From Amorphophallus konjac (Eukaryota > Streptophyta > Magnoliopsida > Alismatales > Araceae): 64,000 nt of DNA. Positions within the stretch are counted from its first letter, which is position 1, and each line of letters begins with the position of its first letter. Positions 24,523 to 38,201 of the stretch are shown one piece after another. Made by a program: the position numbers and the translations under genes. The notes beneath the pieces are model-generated. The model had not been told where the DNA came from. It ran no database searches and worked only from the letters and a program-made list of their open reading frames with translations. The stretch lies in the NCBI GenBank assembly GCA_022559845.1, contig CM040125.1, forward strand, positions 330,095,829 to 330,159,828, given 5' to 3'.

Positions 24523-24658
24523 GCCAAGGGTGGTCAAGGGACAGCCATGGGACAAGATCCACTTATTATGGAGTGGATTAAGGACAGCCACACAAGTGTG
24601 GTTGGACCATTTGGTCGAAATGCCAAGAGTCCACAATCACGGCGCTGCCCAGACCAGA

Positions 24659-24908
24659 AAGGGTCAACCCTTGGGGTCGACCCTCGTGAGTGGCCAGATG
24701 GGCCAGATAGCATGGGTCGACCCTTGGGGTCAACCCTTCCAGGAACCAGTGCGGGTTTAAAAAATCTGCCAATAGGGGTCGACCCTTGGGGTCGACCCTC
24801 GAGTGAATGGGTCGACCCTTGGGGTCGACCCTTGCAGGTCTGGTGAAGGAGCCCGCCGGGTCCTGAAAAATAATCACCAGGGGTCGACCCTTGGGGTCGA
24901 CCCTTGCA
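24659..24908. repeat. Paired GGGTCGACCC palindromes, left LTR
   Basis: The 10-bp palindrome GGGTCGACCC recurs, usually in pairs joined by TT or TTG and often followed by TTGCAG. Several copies carry a single change to GGGTCAACCC. The same cluster occurs at 32146-32395, 39725-39945 and 40209-40345. Confidence 0.85.
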
Positions 24909-24935
24909 GCTGGGGTTAAGAGGTCTGATTGAAAT

Positions 24936-25115
24936 GAAGGAATGGATAGACTTTGAAGAGTGTATAGACTTTGAAGAATGAATGGAGTTTGAAGAGTGTA
25001 AAGACTTTGAAGAAGGAATGGAGTTTGAAGAGTGTATAGACTTTGAAGAATGTGTGGAGTTTGAAGAGTGTATAGACTTTGAAGTATGGAGTTGGAAGAG
25101 TGTATAGACTTTGAA
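24936..25115. repeat. 36-bp minisatellite in copia LTR, left copy
   Basis: Tandem, slightly varied units contain GTGTATAGACTTTGAAGA alternating with ATGGAGTTTGAAGA. Counterparts are at 32420-32605, 39967-40185 and 40375-40560. Open frames across it give repetitive DFEECIDFEE peptides that are artefacts of the repeat. Confidence 0.85.
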
Positions 25116-25486
25116 TTTGAGCTAGCAGCCAACGTACAGACTTTGAGTCTGTGCAATTAGCCAACGTACATACTTCTTGTTGCAGGATGTATAGACTTGC
25201 TGGCTGTATAGACTTGTTAATGGATGTATAGACTTTGATGTGCCTGCAACCAATGTATAGACTTGTTGTGTAGCAGCATAAGAGATGCATCGACTATATG
25301 AATGAACGAATACAAGATATGAATAGTGGTATGCACTGATGCATTGCTCATGCACACAACTTGTTCGATGAAATGACTAACCGCTTAAACAGATACACAA
25401 TGACATCATATGTAAGCAGAGTGTGACTTATAGAAGTTGCTATCATCAAAATCATAACAGTAATCATGGTGCACACGTATTCAACA

Positions 25487-28400
25487 TTCTCCCACTTTTT
25501 GATGATGGCAACACTATGAGTCATTATGTGGCAGATATGTATGCATGGAGAAGTAAAGTGTATGAATGCTATGCATAAACCCTCATCATAAATGAAGGTT
25601 CTCTCCCAATCATGAATCCCTAATCATGAATCCAACATGTTGTTCTCCCCCAGTCATGAAACCAGCAAACACGAATCATATGAAATATTTCTCCCCTTGT
25701 GACATTATCAAAAAGCAGGGTAATGCCATTCATACTCCCTCATGAAGACGAAACAGAGGAGAGGCACATTGTAGCATGATAAATGTGGAAGGAACAGTAA
25801 CCAACATTTGAAATTCTGATGAAGCAAGAGTAAGTTTTAAATAAGTGGGTTCATGGAATGTAAGGGAAACACCAATTGTTGGCTAGAGAGGATACCAAAT
25901 GTCGATTACTTGGATGTGCCCAATTTTTCTCCCCATTTGCCAAGCAAACACAAGAATTTATTGAGCAAGTAAATAGCATGGGAAGTCCACTCAATTTTTG
26001 GTTTTCAGTATTTTCCAGATTTTTAATTTTTGATTTGTGGTTTAAAATGTATGAGATGCAACTTATGGAAGGGATGGCATGTAAGATGCATACACAAGCA
26101 AGCAAATAGATATATATATATATATATACATGCCACACAGCTCCCCCGAACTTATTTAAGAGGGGATGGGTATAGGAAAGATGCAAGAGAGTCATGATAA
26201 TCGGAATACACATGTGTAGCACATGGGAGATTTTCCAATCAGATAGGAGATTAATGCAATTGCTAATGCAGTCAATTAACTTTCTGAATACATATTAAAT
26301 CAAATTCTCAGATATGTAAGTGAGTAACATGAAAAATGATGGTTTCAATATGGATATTTTGATTTTCAGATCAACACAGGGAGACATTTTACAGACTGCA
26401 CTTCAATTTTGAGAACAGCGTAATAGAGGCTACGCTCTACCACAATTGAGTTTTTACCAACATTTTTTTTTCATCTCAACCAGTATCACATGATAATCAG
26501 AATTTTTCAAGAGTGATCAGGTCTAAAATGATTCCTTTTTACGCGAGTAGACGCATGGAGCTCATGCCAGAATCCCCGGTTACTTAGAATACTGAACCAT
26601 CTCACCTCATTTTGAACAGAGGTACTAATCCACACTTTTCAGATATGAACCACATCACGTCTCAGGTGACATGTGCCCAGTTTACTCAGTGAGACCAAGC
26701 ATTGTTCTGCCATTCATTTTTATTTCAGATTTTTCAACAAGGATAGGTAGGCAACTTTTTCCTCAACTGTCTCTTCAACATACATGCAACAAGTTTAACA
26801 TCTCAAGAGTGTTGAAAAGAAATTCATATATCCTTATCTTTAACACTCATTTTCATATTTTGTGCATGAAATGTGCGAATTTGATTCAACATGTATACCG
26901 AAAATATCATGAATACGTAACAATACAACTCCCCCTAAATAGATGCACTTTTACTCCCCCCAAAGTGTACAACATGAAGCACACCGATAATGACTTCAAA
27001 TGCAACATTATTTATCAAGGAAGCATAAGGTCATAGAACTTTCAAGGATGGGGGTGAATAACATATACTAACACACAAGCACACATTGGGAGTTTATGCA
27101 AATGCACTATGACATGCATGCGAGCAATGCGATGTCAATTTGATACCAATTGAATGGATACCAAAAGAATGAACTAAGTGCGACTAATGCATGAGTTCTA
27201 ATGCAATGCAGAAATTAACATGGGTGCAAAGTGTGTGTTTTTGGTTTTTCATTTGAGTGAACTAAATGCACCTAATGCATTGGATTTCGATGTATGCAAC
27301 CTATAGCTGTATGAGACTGAAAGACAGGATGCAAAAATAAGATGAGAGCTTTGATTTCCAAGCCAGTGTGACAGAAATCTTATTGAGTTCATCCTCATTC
27401 AATCCATGAATCAGCAAACATTGTTTATGACAAGACCTTTATGAATAAGGGTGCATAAATGATCAAAAGTAAGTAATGCAACCGAAATTTCAGAATTGTT
27501 CAAAAATAGATTTTCAAAGATCTTTCACAAGTTTTGAAATGAGAGTTCATCCAAAAGTCAAATGTTTGAATCATTTAATCACAAACATATTTTCAATTCA
27601 CATAACTCATCTCAGGGATTCATTCAACAATTAATCAATCACAAGCCAATCAAGATCTGGTACGAGATAGGGATTTTAGTCCGAAGACCCAACTCAAAGC
27701 ATAGGGAATGCTTCCAAGTGGATATAATACATTCTTTCATAAACGCCATTTCATATACCAGACATGCAATTCAATTCAAGTGTCATTCAGTAACCAACCA
27801 CTTCATGCACATCTCTCAGGATTTTCATTTTGTTAAATCAATTGAGTATGTTCATCACATCAAACTAGATTCAACCAATTTGTCACAGCATGCTAGTAAA
27901 TGACAACTCAAGTTTTTAGAATCAACACTTGTCATCTAAAGGTATCACCAAGTGACAAAAGGCCATTGTATGAGTTGATAAGGATGAATTACCTTGTTTC
28001 AGGAGACAACAATGGAAGCCTTCAAACATTCAGATCACCAACCTCACGGAGGTTGATATTTCAGATTTTACTTTCTTACCTTTGTCTTGAGAATCCTTTT
28101 TCTTCCAAGTCTTTCACCTATTGAACCAATCCTTCATTAACAGAGATGCGCACTTTTCATACCATATATTGGTTACTATCAAGATCACTTCCTATCTCCC
28201 GGTGGTGAATTAAGAAAATTTTTATCATTTTCATCCTTGCAAGGTATTCCTCATTTGATTCAAACTTGGTCACGGCCAGCCCATCAGCATTTGGATTTTG
28301 GAGGTGTAATCTGCATCCAAGAACAACAAGAATTGATTTGTCAATTTTGATTCAAATTTATTAACTTTGGCATCACAAATTATTTTAACAACCAAACTCC

Positions 28401-29102
28401 TCTAGATAGCTCAAGATGTAGTGCATGACTCATGTGTGAACCTAAGCATTGAACTCATATGATGAATGTGGTTGCTCCCCCTTAGTGTGTGCAAGAATGC
28501 AAGATGTTCAGTAACAATCCAATGCCATATGCAGCCTTTTGAGTAAACGACTCATAGTACCAGGCGGAGAACTTTGATCCAAAGATCACCTCACGCATAG
28601 TGATAGCTTTCAGACAGGCATAACCTGCCCTTCCACATGTCACCATTTGATATACTATGTAGTCATGGATGTTGAAGGTAGGAGGATTACTATGCATTAT
28701 GACATGAATTCACAATGTTCAACTATAGCATGACAGAGTGTGAAATGGTGTATGCAAACATAAGGGTGTATGCAAGCTCTACAAATGTAGTGAATTTTAT
28801 TGATGGTTTCAAAGCACCACTTCAATAAGATGCTATATGAGGATGAAATGCACAAGTGTATGAAACTATCTATGGAAGGAATGCATGAACAAACTTGTGC
28901 ATTAGCACAAGACAATTCAGCACAATATGAATCAATCAATGACATAATTATTGAAGAGAGTGAGAGGGATATCACCTGAATTTCCAAATTTTAGTTTTGG
29001 GTTTTCTTTTAACCTGATTTATTCCACTTGTATGCCTTACCTTCATGATAAAATCAGATTTCATGCTTTATATTCCCAAGGCACACCTGCAAAACAAATT
29101 TC
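25487..29102 (-). other. Interior of copia unit 1 downstream of gag, no pol
   Basis: The minus strand carries a polypurine tract next to the LTR (about 25487-25499, complement of TTCTCCCACTTTT). About 3.6 kb then follow in which I find no RT, integrase or RNase H motif on either strand. Short frames here show no family signature. A TA run lies at about 26108-26128. The region is AT-rich with several purine tracts of the GGGGGAGT type on the minus strand. It is matched closely by 33054-36738, so the pol-less state predates the duplication. Confidence 0.75.
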
Positions 29103-30562
29103 TCATTTGGCAATCTTAGGTACCCAAACCATCTTGGGTCCTTGTTGGTTAGCAGCATCTTTGGCACGTGACTTCCACTTCATAACAACATTCAAATCAT
29201 CAATTTTCTTCAGAAAATAATCATGCATGGCATGTCCATGTTTTTCACAATAGAAACATGAGAATTTCTTTCTAGGTGGTTGTGTGTGTGTGGAAGAAGT
29301 ATGTTGAACATGCATGGAGATACTAGCAACATTTTTGGATTTTTGATGCATGTTGATTTTCTGATTTTTGTTTTCTTTTTGAAGATTTTGGACATTCACA
29401 TTATTTTTCTGATTTGATTGGGTTCTTGATACAATGGGTTGCTGGGAGTAAGATGTGGAGGTGGTAGGCGCACAATTATCATGAACAAATGAAGTATATA
29501 TTTTACTTTCAAATTTCTTTTTATTCACAGGATTGAACCCCAACCCTTCTCTTTGAAAGTTTACTTTCATTCCCAACAGTTTATCCAAGTTTTCTTGACC
29601 ATTGACAAATCTAGATAAAGAAGCATTCAAATCAGAAATTTCTTTTTCAAGTGATGAAATGTGCAATTCATAGGAAACCATCTTATTTTCACAAGTCTTG
29701 ACTTGTTCATGTAATTGGGTGTTGATGATTTGGTAGGTTTCCATTTCTTGTTTCATCACATGCATTTCTTCACATTGATCAACAAGTAAACTTTTTCCTT
29801 TTTCAAAAACAAGCAATCTTTCAGAAATGGTATTGTTCAATTCCTTCAGTTTCTCATTTTCCATTTCAAGATTTTTATCATGAGCAACCTCATTTTGACC
29901 ATTGTTCATAAAACTAACTCTCTCTCTCAGCTCTTTGTTTTCATTTCTCAAAGAAGAGATTTGATCTTTGTGAATTTCAATGTCGAACACATGATCATTA
30001 ATCAATTCCTTCAAGTGTGAGCATTCTTTACAAGGAGAATCACATTTATTTTGACCAGCATTCTTTTTCAATTTTTTGTTTTCTAATTTTAACTTCTTGT
30101 GTTTTTCAGCGAGCTCATCATATGCATTCAACAGTTCTTCATAGCTAAATTCATCTTCACAATCGGAGTCAGAATTTACCCTTGAGCTTGATCCACTTTG
30201 CTGATCACTCCCTTGATCACTCGTGCCCGCGACAAGATATTTATCTTTATGCTCTTCCTTGATGTCTGCCAATCCATCCAGTATTTCCTTCGCGGATCTG
30301 CACTGGGACACAAAGGGGAAATAGTTAGAATCAACTGAAGCAATAAGTAACTTCAAAACCAAGCAATTTTGATCATGTTTGTGCTTTTGATTTTCAGTCC
30401 AGTCATTTTTATCTTTAGGCAATTCATGAGGACCATGTGAAATAAGCCTCCATAGCTAAGGTTCATATGAATTGACTAGACTAAACATTCTACCTAACCA
30501 CAAATCAAAATTACAGCTATCAAACATGGGTGGTGAGTTCAAGGTGTACATCATGGTGGTCA
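29103..30562 (-). pseudogene. gag: Copia-type mini-Gag, unit 1, broken
   Basis: It is the counterpart of the intact frame at 36739-38142. A one-base deletion near 30541, just after the start codon, and a stop at 30456-30458 disrupt it. From 30422 on, 439 residues stay open. They comprise an N-terminal copia Gag piece ending KEILDGLADIKEEHKD, an acidic linker, a Lys/Glu-rich coiled coil of roughly 200 residues, and a zinc knuckle CFYCEKHGHAMHDYF in which the last Cys is Tyr. The C-terminus WVPKIAK resembles the Gag/Pol junction of autonomous relatives. Confidence 0.82.
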
Positions 30563-30610
30563 TTGATCCGGATCACTCTAGATCGTTAGATCTATGAAAT
30601 TAGAGCCTTA

Positions 30611-30622
30611 GCTCTGATACCA
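30611..30622 (-). other. Primer-binding site, copia unit 1
   Basis: The minus strand reads TGGTATCAGAGC, complementary to initiator-Met tRNA, two bases inside the middle LTR. Confidence 0.9.
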
Positions 30623-30624
30623 AT

Positions 30625-33053
30625 TGTTGGGTCCCACGATCAATAACACCCAAGAGGGGGGTGAATTAGGTGATTGTAAATTTTAAGGAAACTCTTCCCT
30701 TTTTAACAAATGTAATGAAACAATAATTAAAACACCAAATATGATGAACATGCAAGTAAGATAACAACCTACACTAACCCCCACACTAGACGACAAGACG
30801 AATACTACGTGGTGGAGTAAACTCCATACAACAAGATTAAGGAAGTTGATTATGCCAATAAACAGATTCTCTCAATCTCACCGTTCCCACACGATCATAT
30901 CAGAGGATGCAACAATCAAACCAAGCCAACGCACAAAGCAAACCACAATGCACAAGGATTTTAAGGTGGTTCGGGACCTCGACGGGCTCCCTACGTCCAC
31001 CCCTCACCAAACTAGTTGAGGCTTCACTCGGGGATAAATCCCCAAACGGAGACGACGTTCCAACCACACACGTAGGACGACGCCTGCACACACACACGGG
31101 GACGAGCCCCAGTACACACACACACACACACACACGCACGGAGATGAAGTCTCCAACACGATCCAACAAGCGGATCAACAAAACGCACACACACTGCAAC
31201 AAGTGCATCAAACCTCACACACACGTAGATCTAGGAAGACCTACGCACACACATGAATCCATTACGACACACACAAAAGGCCACGGATCTAACAACGATC
31301 CACACACACACAAGTATGAAGTTTATAGGAAGTACAAATCTGAAACTTAAAACACAATAAGGCACAGTTGAGAAAAACTCCTGATTTGGCTCCCCTTTGA
31401 ATGTATGTTGTTGATCTTGAATGTGGCTTCAATCTCCACTTGATCAGAGCTTTACTTCGGGCTTGCTTGGCTCTTCTTTTCCTTGAATAGCACTCTCTTT
31501 ATCTCCCTTGAATCTTTCTTGACTCCCCTTAGATCATTCTTGAAGGATGATGAAGGATTCTAGCACGAATGGATGTTGAAGCTTGATGTCCGATGCAGCT
31601 CTTCGATGTATATGATCTTGGGCTTTAATTCAAGCTCCTTCCTTTGGATTTCAGCTTTAGAGCAAGGTGGAATAGGGTTTGAAAGCTGCAACTCCAAACC
31701 TGCACACACAAAATAGAACTCCCTTCCTCTTCTGCGAATTTTTTCAAACACTTGTGCAGCACGATGACCGTTCTTGACGATCTTGGCTCGGATGTGGATG
31801 AATCTCGATTTCGCTCGCAGCCAGCAGCAGAGGCTTGATTGGAACTTTGATTTCTCTTTCTTCCCTTCACATTCACGCACACACCAAGGTGGAACAAGGG
31901 CTGGAGGTGGCTGCTGTGACCTGCACACACAAATGTTATGAAGAAACCCAAAAATTAGGACATACGAATTTCTCTTAGGGTTTTCATCCTCTACAAGATG
32001 TTATATAGGCCAAGGGTGGTCAAGGGACAACCATGGGACAAGATCCACTTATTATGGAGTGGATTAAGAAAAGCCGCACAAGTGTGGTTAGACCATTTGG
32101 TGGAAATGCGAAGAGTCCACAATCACGGTGCCGCCCAGACCAGAAAGGGTCGACCCTTGGGGTCGACCATCGTGAGGGGCCAGATGGGCCAGATAGCATG
32201 GGTCGACCCTGGGGCCGACCCTTCCAGGAACCAATGCGGGTTTAAAAAATCTGCCAACAGGGGTCAACCCTTGGGGTCGACCCTCGAGTGAATGGGTCGA
32301 CCCTTTGGGTCGACCCTCGCAGGTCTGGTGAAGGAGCCCGCCGGGTCCTGAAAAATAATCACCCGGGGTCGACCCTTGGGGTCGACCCTTGCAGCTGGGG
32401 TTAAGAGGTCCGATTGAAATGAAGGAATGGATAGACTTTGAAGAGTGTATAGACTTTGAAGAACGAATGGAGTTTGAAGAGTGTATAGACTTTCAAGAAT
32501 GTGTGGAGTTCAAAGAGTGTATAGACTTTGAAGTATGGAGTTTGAAGAGTGTTATAGACTTTGAAGAATGTATGGAGTTGGAAGAGTGTATAGACTTTGA
32601 ATTTGAGCTAGCAGCCAATGTACAGACTTTGAGTCTGTGCAATCAACCAACGTACAGACTTCTTGTTGCAGGATGTCTAGACTTGCTGATGTATAGATTT
32701 GCTGGCTGTATAGACTTGCTGATGGATAGACTTGTTAATGGATGTATAGACTTTGATGTGCCTGTAACCAATGTATAGACTTGTTAATGGATGTATAGAC
32801 TTTGATGTGCCTGCAACCAATGTATAGACTTGTTGTATAGCAGCATAAGAGATGCATCGACTATATGAATGAACCAATGCAAGATATGAACAGTGGTATG
32901 CACTGATGCATTGCTCATGCACACAACCTGTTCGATGAAATGACTAACTGCTTAAACAGATACACAATGACATCATATGCAAGCACAGTGTGACTTATAG
33001 TAGTTGTTATCATCAAAATCATAACAGTAATCATGGTGCACACGTACTCAACA
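30625..33053 (-). repeat. Middle copia LTR (2429 bp), shared by both units
   Basis: It is the 5' LTR of unit 1 and the 3' LTR of unit 2. It begins TGTTGGGTCCCACG and ends CGTACTCAACA on the plus strand. No TSD flanks it: a primer site lies on its left and a polypurine tract on its right, as expected for an LTR shared between two interiors. Confidence 0.93.
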
Positions 33054-36000
33054 TTCTCCCCATTTTTGATGATGGCAACACTATGAGTCATTATGTAGCA
33101 GATATGTATGCATGGAGAAGTAAAGTGTATGAATGCTATGCATAAACCCTCATCATAAATGAAGGTTCTCACCCAATCATGAATCCCCAATCATGAATCT
33201 AGCATGTTGTTCTCCCCCAGTCATGAAACCAGCAAACATGAATCACATGAAATATTTCTCCCCCTGTGACATTATCAAAAAGCGGGGTAATGCCAATCAT
33301 ACTCCCTCATGAAGATGAAACAGAGGAGAGGCACATTGTAGCATGATAAATGTGCAAGGAACAGTAACCGACATTTGAAATTCTGATGAAGCAGGAGTAA
33401 GTTATAAATAAGTGGGTTCATGGAATGTATGGGAAACACCAATTGTTGGCTAGAGAGGATACCAAATGTCGATTACTTGGATGTGCCCAATTTTTTTCCC
33501 CATTTTCCAAGCAAACACAAGAATTTATTGAGCAAGTAAATAGCATGGGAAGTCCACTCAATTTTTGGTTTTTAGTATTTTCCAGATTTTTAATTTTTGA
33601 TTTGTGGTTTGAAATGTATGAGATGCAACTTATGGAAGGGATGGCATGTAAGATGCATACACAAGCAAGTAAATATATATATATATATATATATACATGC
33701 AACATAGCTCCCCCGAACTTATTTAAGAGGGGATGGGTATAGGAAAGATGCAAGAGAGTCATGATAATCGGAATACACATGTGTAGCACATGGGAGATTT
33801 TCCAATCAGATAGGAGATTAATGCAATTGCTAATGCAGTCAATTAACTTTCTGAATATATATTAAATCAAATTCTCAGATGTGTAAGTGAGTAACATGAA
33901 AAATGATGGTTTCAATATGGATATTTAGATTTTCAGATCAACATAGGGAGACATTTTACAGACTGCACTTCAATTTTGAGAACAGCGTATTGGAGGCTAC
34001 GCTCTACCACAATTGAGTTTTTACCAACATTTTTTTTTCATCTCAACCATTATCACATGATAGTCAGAATTTTTCAAGAGTGATCAGGTCCAAAATGATT
34101 CCTTTTTACGCGAGTAGACGCATGGAGCTCATGCCAGAATCCCCGGTTACTTAGAATATTGAACCATCTCACCTCATTTTGAACAGAGGTACTAGTCCAC
34201 ACTTTTCAGATATGAACCACATCACGTCTCAGGTGACATGTGCTCAGTTTACTCAGTGAGACCAAGCATTGCTCTGCCGTTCATTTTTATTTCAGATTTT
34301 TCAACAAGGATAGGTAGGCAGCTTTTTCCTCAACTGTCTCTTCAACATACATGCAACAAGTTTAACATCTCAAAAGTGTTGAAAAGAAATTCATATATCC
34401 TTATCTTTAACACTCATTTTCATATTTTGTGCATGAAATATGCGAATTTGATTCAGCATGTATACCGAAAATATCATGAATACGTAACAATACAACTCCC
34501 CCTAAATAGATGCACTTTTACTCCCCCCAAAGTGTACAACATGAAGCACACCGATAATGACTTCAAATGCAACATTATTTATCAAGAAAGCATAAGGTCA
34601 TAGAAATTTCAAGGATGGAGGTGAATAGCATATACTAACACACAAGCACACATTGGGAGTTTATGCAAATGCACTATGACATGCATACGAGCAATGTGAT
34701 GTCAATTTGATACCAATTGAATGGATGCCAAAAGAATGAACTAAGTGCGAATAATGCATGAGTTCTAATGCAATGTAGAAATTAACATGGGTGCAAAGTG
34801 TGTGTTTTTGGTTTTTCATTTGAGTGAACTAAATGCACCTAATGCATTGGATTCCGATGTATGCAACCTATAGCTGTATGAGATTGAAAGACAGGATGCA
34901 AAAATAAGATGAGAGCTTTGATTTCCAAGCCAGTGTGACAGAAATCTTATTGAGTTCATCCTCATTCAATCCATGAATCATCAAACATTGTTTATGATAA
35001 GACCTTTATGAATAAGGTTGCATAAATGATCAAAAGTAAGCAATGCAACCCAAATTTCAGAATTGTTCAAAAATAGATTTTCAAAGATCTTTCATAAGTT
35101 TTGAAATGAGAGTTCATCCAAAAGTCAAATGTATGAATCATTTAATCACAAACATATTTTCAATTCACATAACTCATCTCAGGGATTCATTCAACAATTA
35201 ATCAATCACAAGCCAATCAAGATCTGGTACGAGACGGAGATTTTAGTCCAAAGACCCAACTCAACGCATAGGGAATGCTTCCAAGTGGATATAATCCATT
35301 CTTTCACAAACGCCATTTGATATACCAGACATGCAATTCAATTCAAGTGTCATTCAGTAACCAACCACTTCATGCACATCTCTCAGGGTTTTCATTTTGT
35401 TAAATCAATTGAGTATGTTCATCACATCAAACTAGATTCAACCAATTTGTCACAGTATGCTAGTAAATGACAACTCAAGTTTTTAGAATCAACACTTGTC
35501 ATCTAAAGGTATCACCAAGTGACAAAAGGCCATTGTATGAGTTACAAAAGGCCATTGTATGAGTTGATAAGGATGAATTACCTTGTTTCAGGAGACAAGA
35601 ATGGAAGCCTTCAAATATTCAGATCACCAACCTCACGGAGGTTGATATTTCAGATTTTGCTATCTTACCTTTGTCTTGAGAATCTTTTTTCTTCCAAGTC
35701 TTTCACCTATTGAACCCATCCTTCATTAACAGAGATGCGCACTTTTCATACCATATCTTGGTTACTATCAAGATCACTTCCTATCTCCCGGTGGTGAATT
35801 GAGGAAATTTTTATCATTTTCATCCTTGCAAGGTATTCCTCATTTGATTCAAACTTGGTCACGGCCAGCCCATCAGCATTTGGATTTTGGGGGTGTAATC
35901 TGCATCCAAGAACAACAAGAATTGATTTGTCAACTTTGATTCAAATTTATTAACTTTGGCATCATAAATTATTTTAACACCCAAACTCCTCTAGATAGCT

Positions 36001-36738
36001 CAAGATGTAGTGCATGACTCATGTGTGAACCTAAGCATTGAACTCATATGATGAATGTGGTTGCTCCCCCTTAGTGTGTGCAAGAATGTAAGATGTTCAG
36101 TAACAATCCAATGCCATATGCAGCCTTTTGAGTAAACGACTCATAGTACCAGGCGGAGAACTTTGATCCAAAGATCACCTCACGCGTAGTGATAGCTTTC
36201 AGACAGGCATAACCTGCCCTTCCACATGTCACCATTTGATATACTATGTAGTCATGGATGATGAAGGTAGGAGGATTGCTGTGCATTATGACATGAATTC
36301 ACAATGTTCAACTATAGCATGACGGAGTATGAAAGGGTGTATGCAAACATAAGGGTGTATGCAAGCTCAACAAATGTAGTGAATTTTATTGATGGTTTCA
36401 AAGCACCACTTCAACAGGATGCTATATGAGGATGAAATGCACAAGTGTATGCAACTATCTATGGATGGAATGCATGAACAAACATGTGCATTAGCACAAG
36501 ACAATTCAGCACAATATGAATCAAACAATGACATAATTACTGAAGAGAGTGAGAGGGATATCACCTGAATTTCCAAATTTCAGTTTTGGTTTTTCTTTTA
36601 ACCTGATTTATTCCACTTGTTGTGCCTTACCTTCATGATAAAAACAGATTTCATGCTTTATATTCCCAAGGCACACCTGCAAAACAAATTTCTCATTTGG
36701 CATTCTTAGGTACCCAAACCATCTTGGGTCCTTGTGGG
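33054..36738 (-). other. Interior of copia unit 2 downstream of gag, no pol
   Basis: Polypurine tract at about 33054-33067 (complement of TTCTCCCCATTTTT). It is then nearly collinear with 25487-29102, with small differences such as a direct repeat of AAAAGGCCATTGTATGAGTT near 35523-35562. No pol domain is visible. Confidence 0.75.
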
Positions 36739-38142
36739 TTAGCATAATCTTTTCCACTTCATAACAACATTCAAATCATCAATTTTCTTTAGAAAACAAT
36801 CATGCATGGCATGTCCATGTTTTCCACAATAGAAACATGAGAATTTCTTTCTAGGTGGTTGTGTGTGTGTGGAAGAAGTATGTTCAACATGCATGGAGAT
36901 GCTAGTAGCATTTTTGGATTTTTGATGCATGTTGATTTTCTGATTTTTATTTTCTTTTTGAAGCTTTTGGACATTCACATTGTTTTTCTGATTTGATTGG
37001 GTTCTTGATACAGTGGGTTGCTGGGAGTAAGATGTGGAGGAGGTAGGCGCACAATTGTCATGAACAAATGAAGTATATATTTTACTTTCAAATTTCTTTT
37101 TGTTCACAGGATTGAACCCCAGCCCTTCTCTTTGAAAGTTTACTTTCATTCTCAATAGTTTATCCAAGTTTTCTTGACCATTGACAAATCTAGATAAAAA
37201 AGCATTCAAATCAGAAATTTCTTTTTCAAGTGACGAAATGTGCAATTCATAGGAAACCATCTTATTTTCACAAGTCTTGACTTGTTCATGTAATTGGGTG
37301 TTGATGATTTTGTAGGTTTCCATTTCTTGTTTCATCACATGCATTTCTTCACATTGATCAACAAGCAAACTTTTTTCTTTTTCAAAAACAAGCAATCTTT
37401 CAGAAATGGTATTGTTCAATTCCTTCAGTTTCTTATTTTCCATTTCAAGATTTTTATCATGAGCAACCTCATTTTGACCATTGTTCATAAAACTAACTCT
37501 CTCTCTCAGCTCTTTGTTTTCATTTCTCAAAGAAGAGATTTGATCTTTATGAATTTCAATGTCGAACACATGATCATCAATAAATTCCTTCAAGTGTGAG
37601 CATTCTTTACAAGGAGAATCACATTTATTTTGACCATCATTCTTTTTCAGTTTTTTGTTTTCTAATTTTAACTTCTTGTGTTTTTCAACGAGCTCATCAT
37701 ATGCATTCAACAGTTCTTCATAGCTAAATTCATCTTCACAATCGGAGTCAGAATTTACCTTTGAGCTTGATTCATTTTGCTGATCACTCCCTTGATCACT
37801 CGTGCCCGCTACAAGATATCTGTCTTTATGCTCTTCCTTAATGTCTGCCAATCCATCTAGTATTTCCTTCGCGGATCTGCACTGGGACACAAGTGTGAAA
37901 TAGTTAGAATCAACTGAAGCAATAAGCAACTTCAAAACCAAGTAATTTTGATCATATTTATGCTTTTGATTTTCAGTCCAGACATTTTTGTCTTTAGGCA
38001 ATTCATGAGGACCATGTGAAATAAGCTTCCATAGCTTAGGTTTATATGAATTGACTAGACTAAACATTCTACCTAACCACAAATAAAAATTACAGCCATC
38101 AAACATGGGTGGTGAGTTCAAGGTGTACATCATGGTGGTCAT
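36739..38142 (-). CDS. gag: Copia-type mini-Gag, unit 2, intact 467-aa frame
   Basis: Starts MTTMMYTLNSPPMFDGCNF. The first 90 or so residues match the N-terminus of SIRE-type copia Gag (FDGCNFYLWLGRMF, LWKLISHG, QCRSAKEILDGLAD). The central capsid part, which in autonomous relatives follows that point for over 100 residues, is absent, and the chain passes directly to an acidic serine-rich linker. A long coiled coil follows (residues about 125-310, rich in KLKLENKKLKK-type heptads), then a complete CCHC zinc knuckle (CFYCGKHGHAMHDC). The C-terminus WKRLC differs from unit 1 because of a small deletion. A role in packaging its own RNA or oligomerising with a helper Gag is inference. This is the only long undamaged frame in the window. 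Confidence 0.75.
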   Translation of the reverse strand: MTTMMYTLNSPPMFDGCNFYLWLGRMFSLVNSYKPKLWKLISHGPHELPKDKNVWTENQKHKYDQNYLVLKLLIASVDSNYFTLVSQCRSAKEILDGLADIKEEHKDRYLVAGTSDQGSDQQNESSSKVNSDSDCEDEFSYEELLNAYDELVEKHKKLKLENKKLKKNDGQNKCDSPCKECSHLKEFIDDHVFDIEIHKDQISSLRNENKELRERVSFMNNGQNEVAHDKNLEMENKKLKELNNTISERLLVFEKEKSLLVDQCEEMHVMKQEMETYKIINTQLHEQVKTCENKMVSYELHISSLEKEISDLNAFLSRFVNGQENLDKLLRMKVNFQREGLGFNPVNKKKFESKIYTSFVHDNCAPTSSTSYSQQPTVSRTQSNQKNNVNVQKLQKENKNQKINMHQKSKNATSISMHVEHTSSTHTQPPRKKFSCFYCGKHGHAMHDCFLKKIDDLNVVMKWKRLC

Positions 38143-38189
38143 TGATCTGGATCACTCTAGATCGTTAGATCTATGAAATTAGAGCCTTA

Positions 38190-38201
38190 GCTCTGATACC
38201 A
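38190..38201 (-). other. Primer-binding site, copia unit 2
   Basis: TGGTATCAGAGC on the minus strand, two bases inside the right LTR. Confidence 0.9.

Larger units (their letters stand above)
23144..25486 (-). repeat. Left copia LTR (2343 bp)
   Basis: On the plus strand it begins TGTTGGGTCCCACGATCAAT and ends CACGTATTCAACA, so on the minus strand it is a TG...CA LTR. It includes a conserved block TTTTAAGGTGGTTCGGG, CA-rich stretches near 23590-23850, a GTCGAC palindrome cluster (24659-24908) and a 36-bp minisatellite (24936-25115). Confidence 0.93.

Noticed and set aside
26671..27036. 121-residue frame repeated at 34238-34603
   Set aside because: It is preserved only because the two copia interiors are recent duplicates. 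It is on the opposite strand to gag and has no recognisable domain.
32389..32778. 129-residue open frame, identical to one at 40341-40730
   Set aside because: The peptide is a translation of the 36-bp minisatellite (DFEECIDFEE repeats). Identity between copies comes from LTR homology, not from coding constraint.
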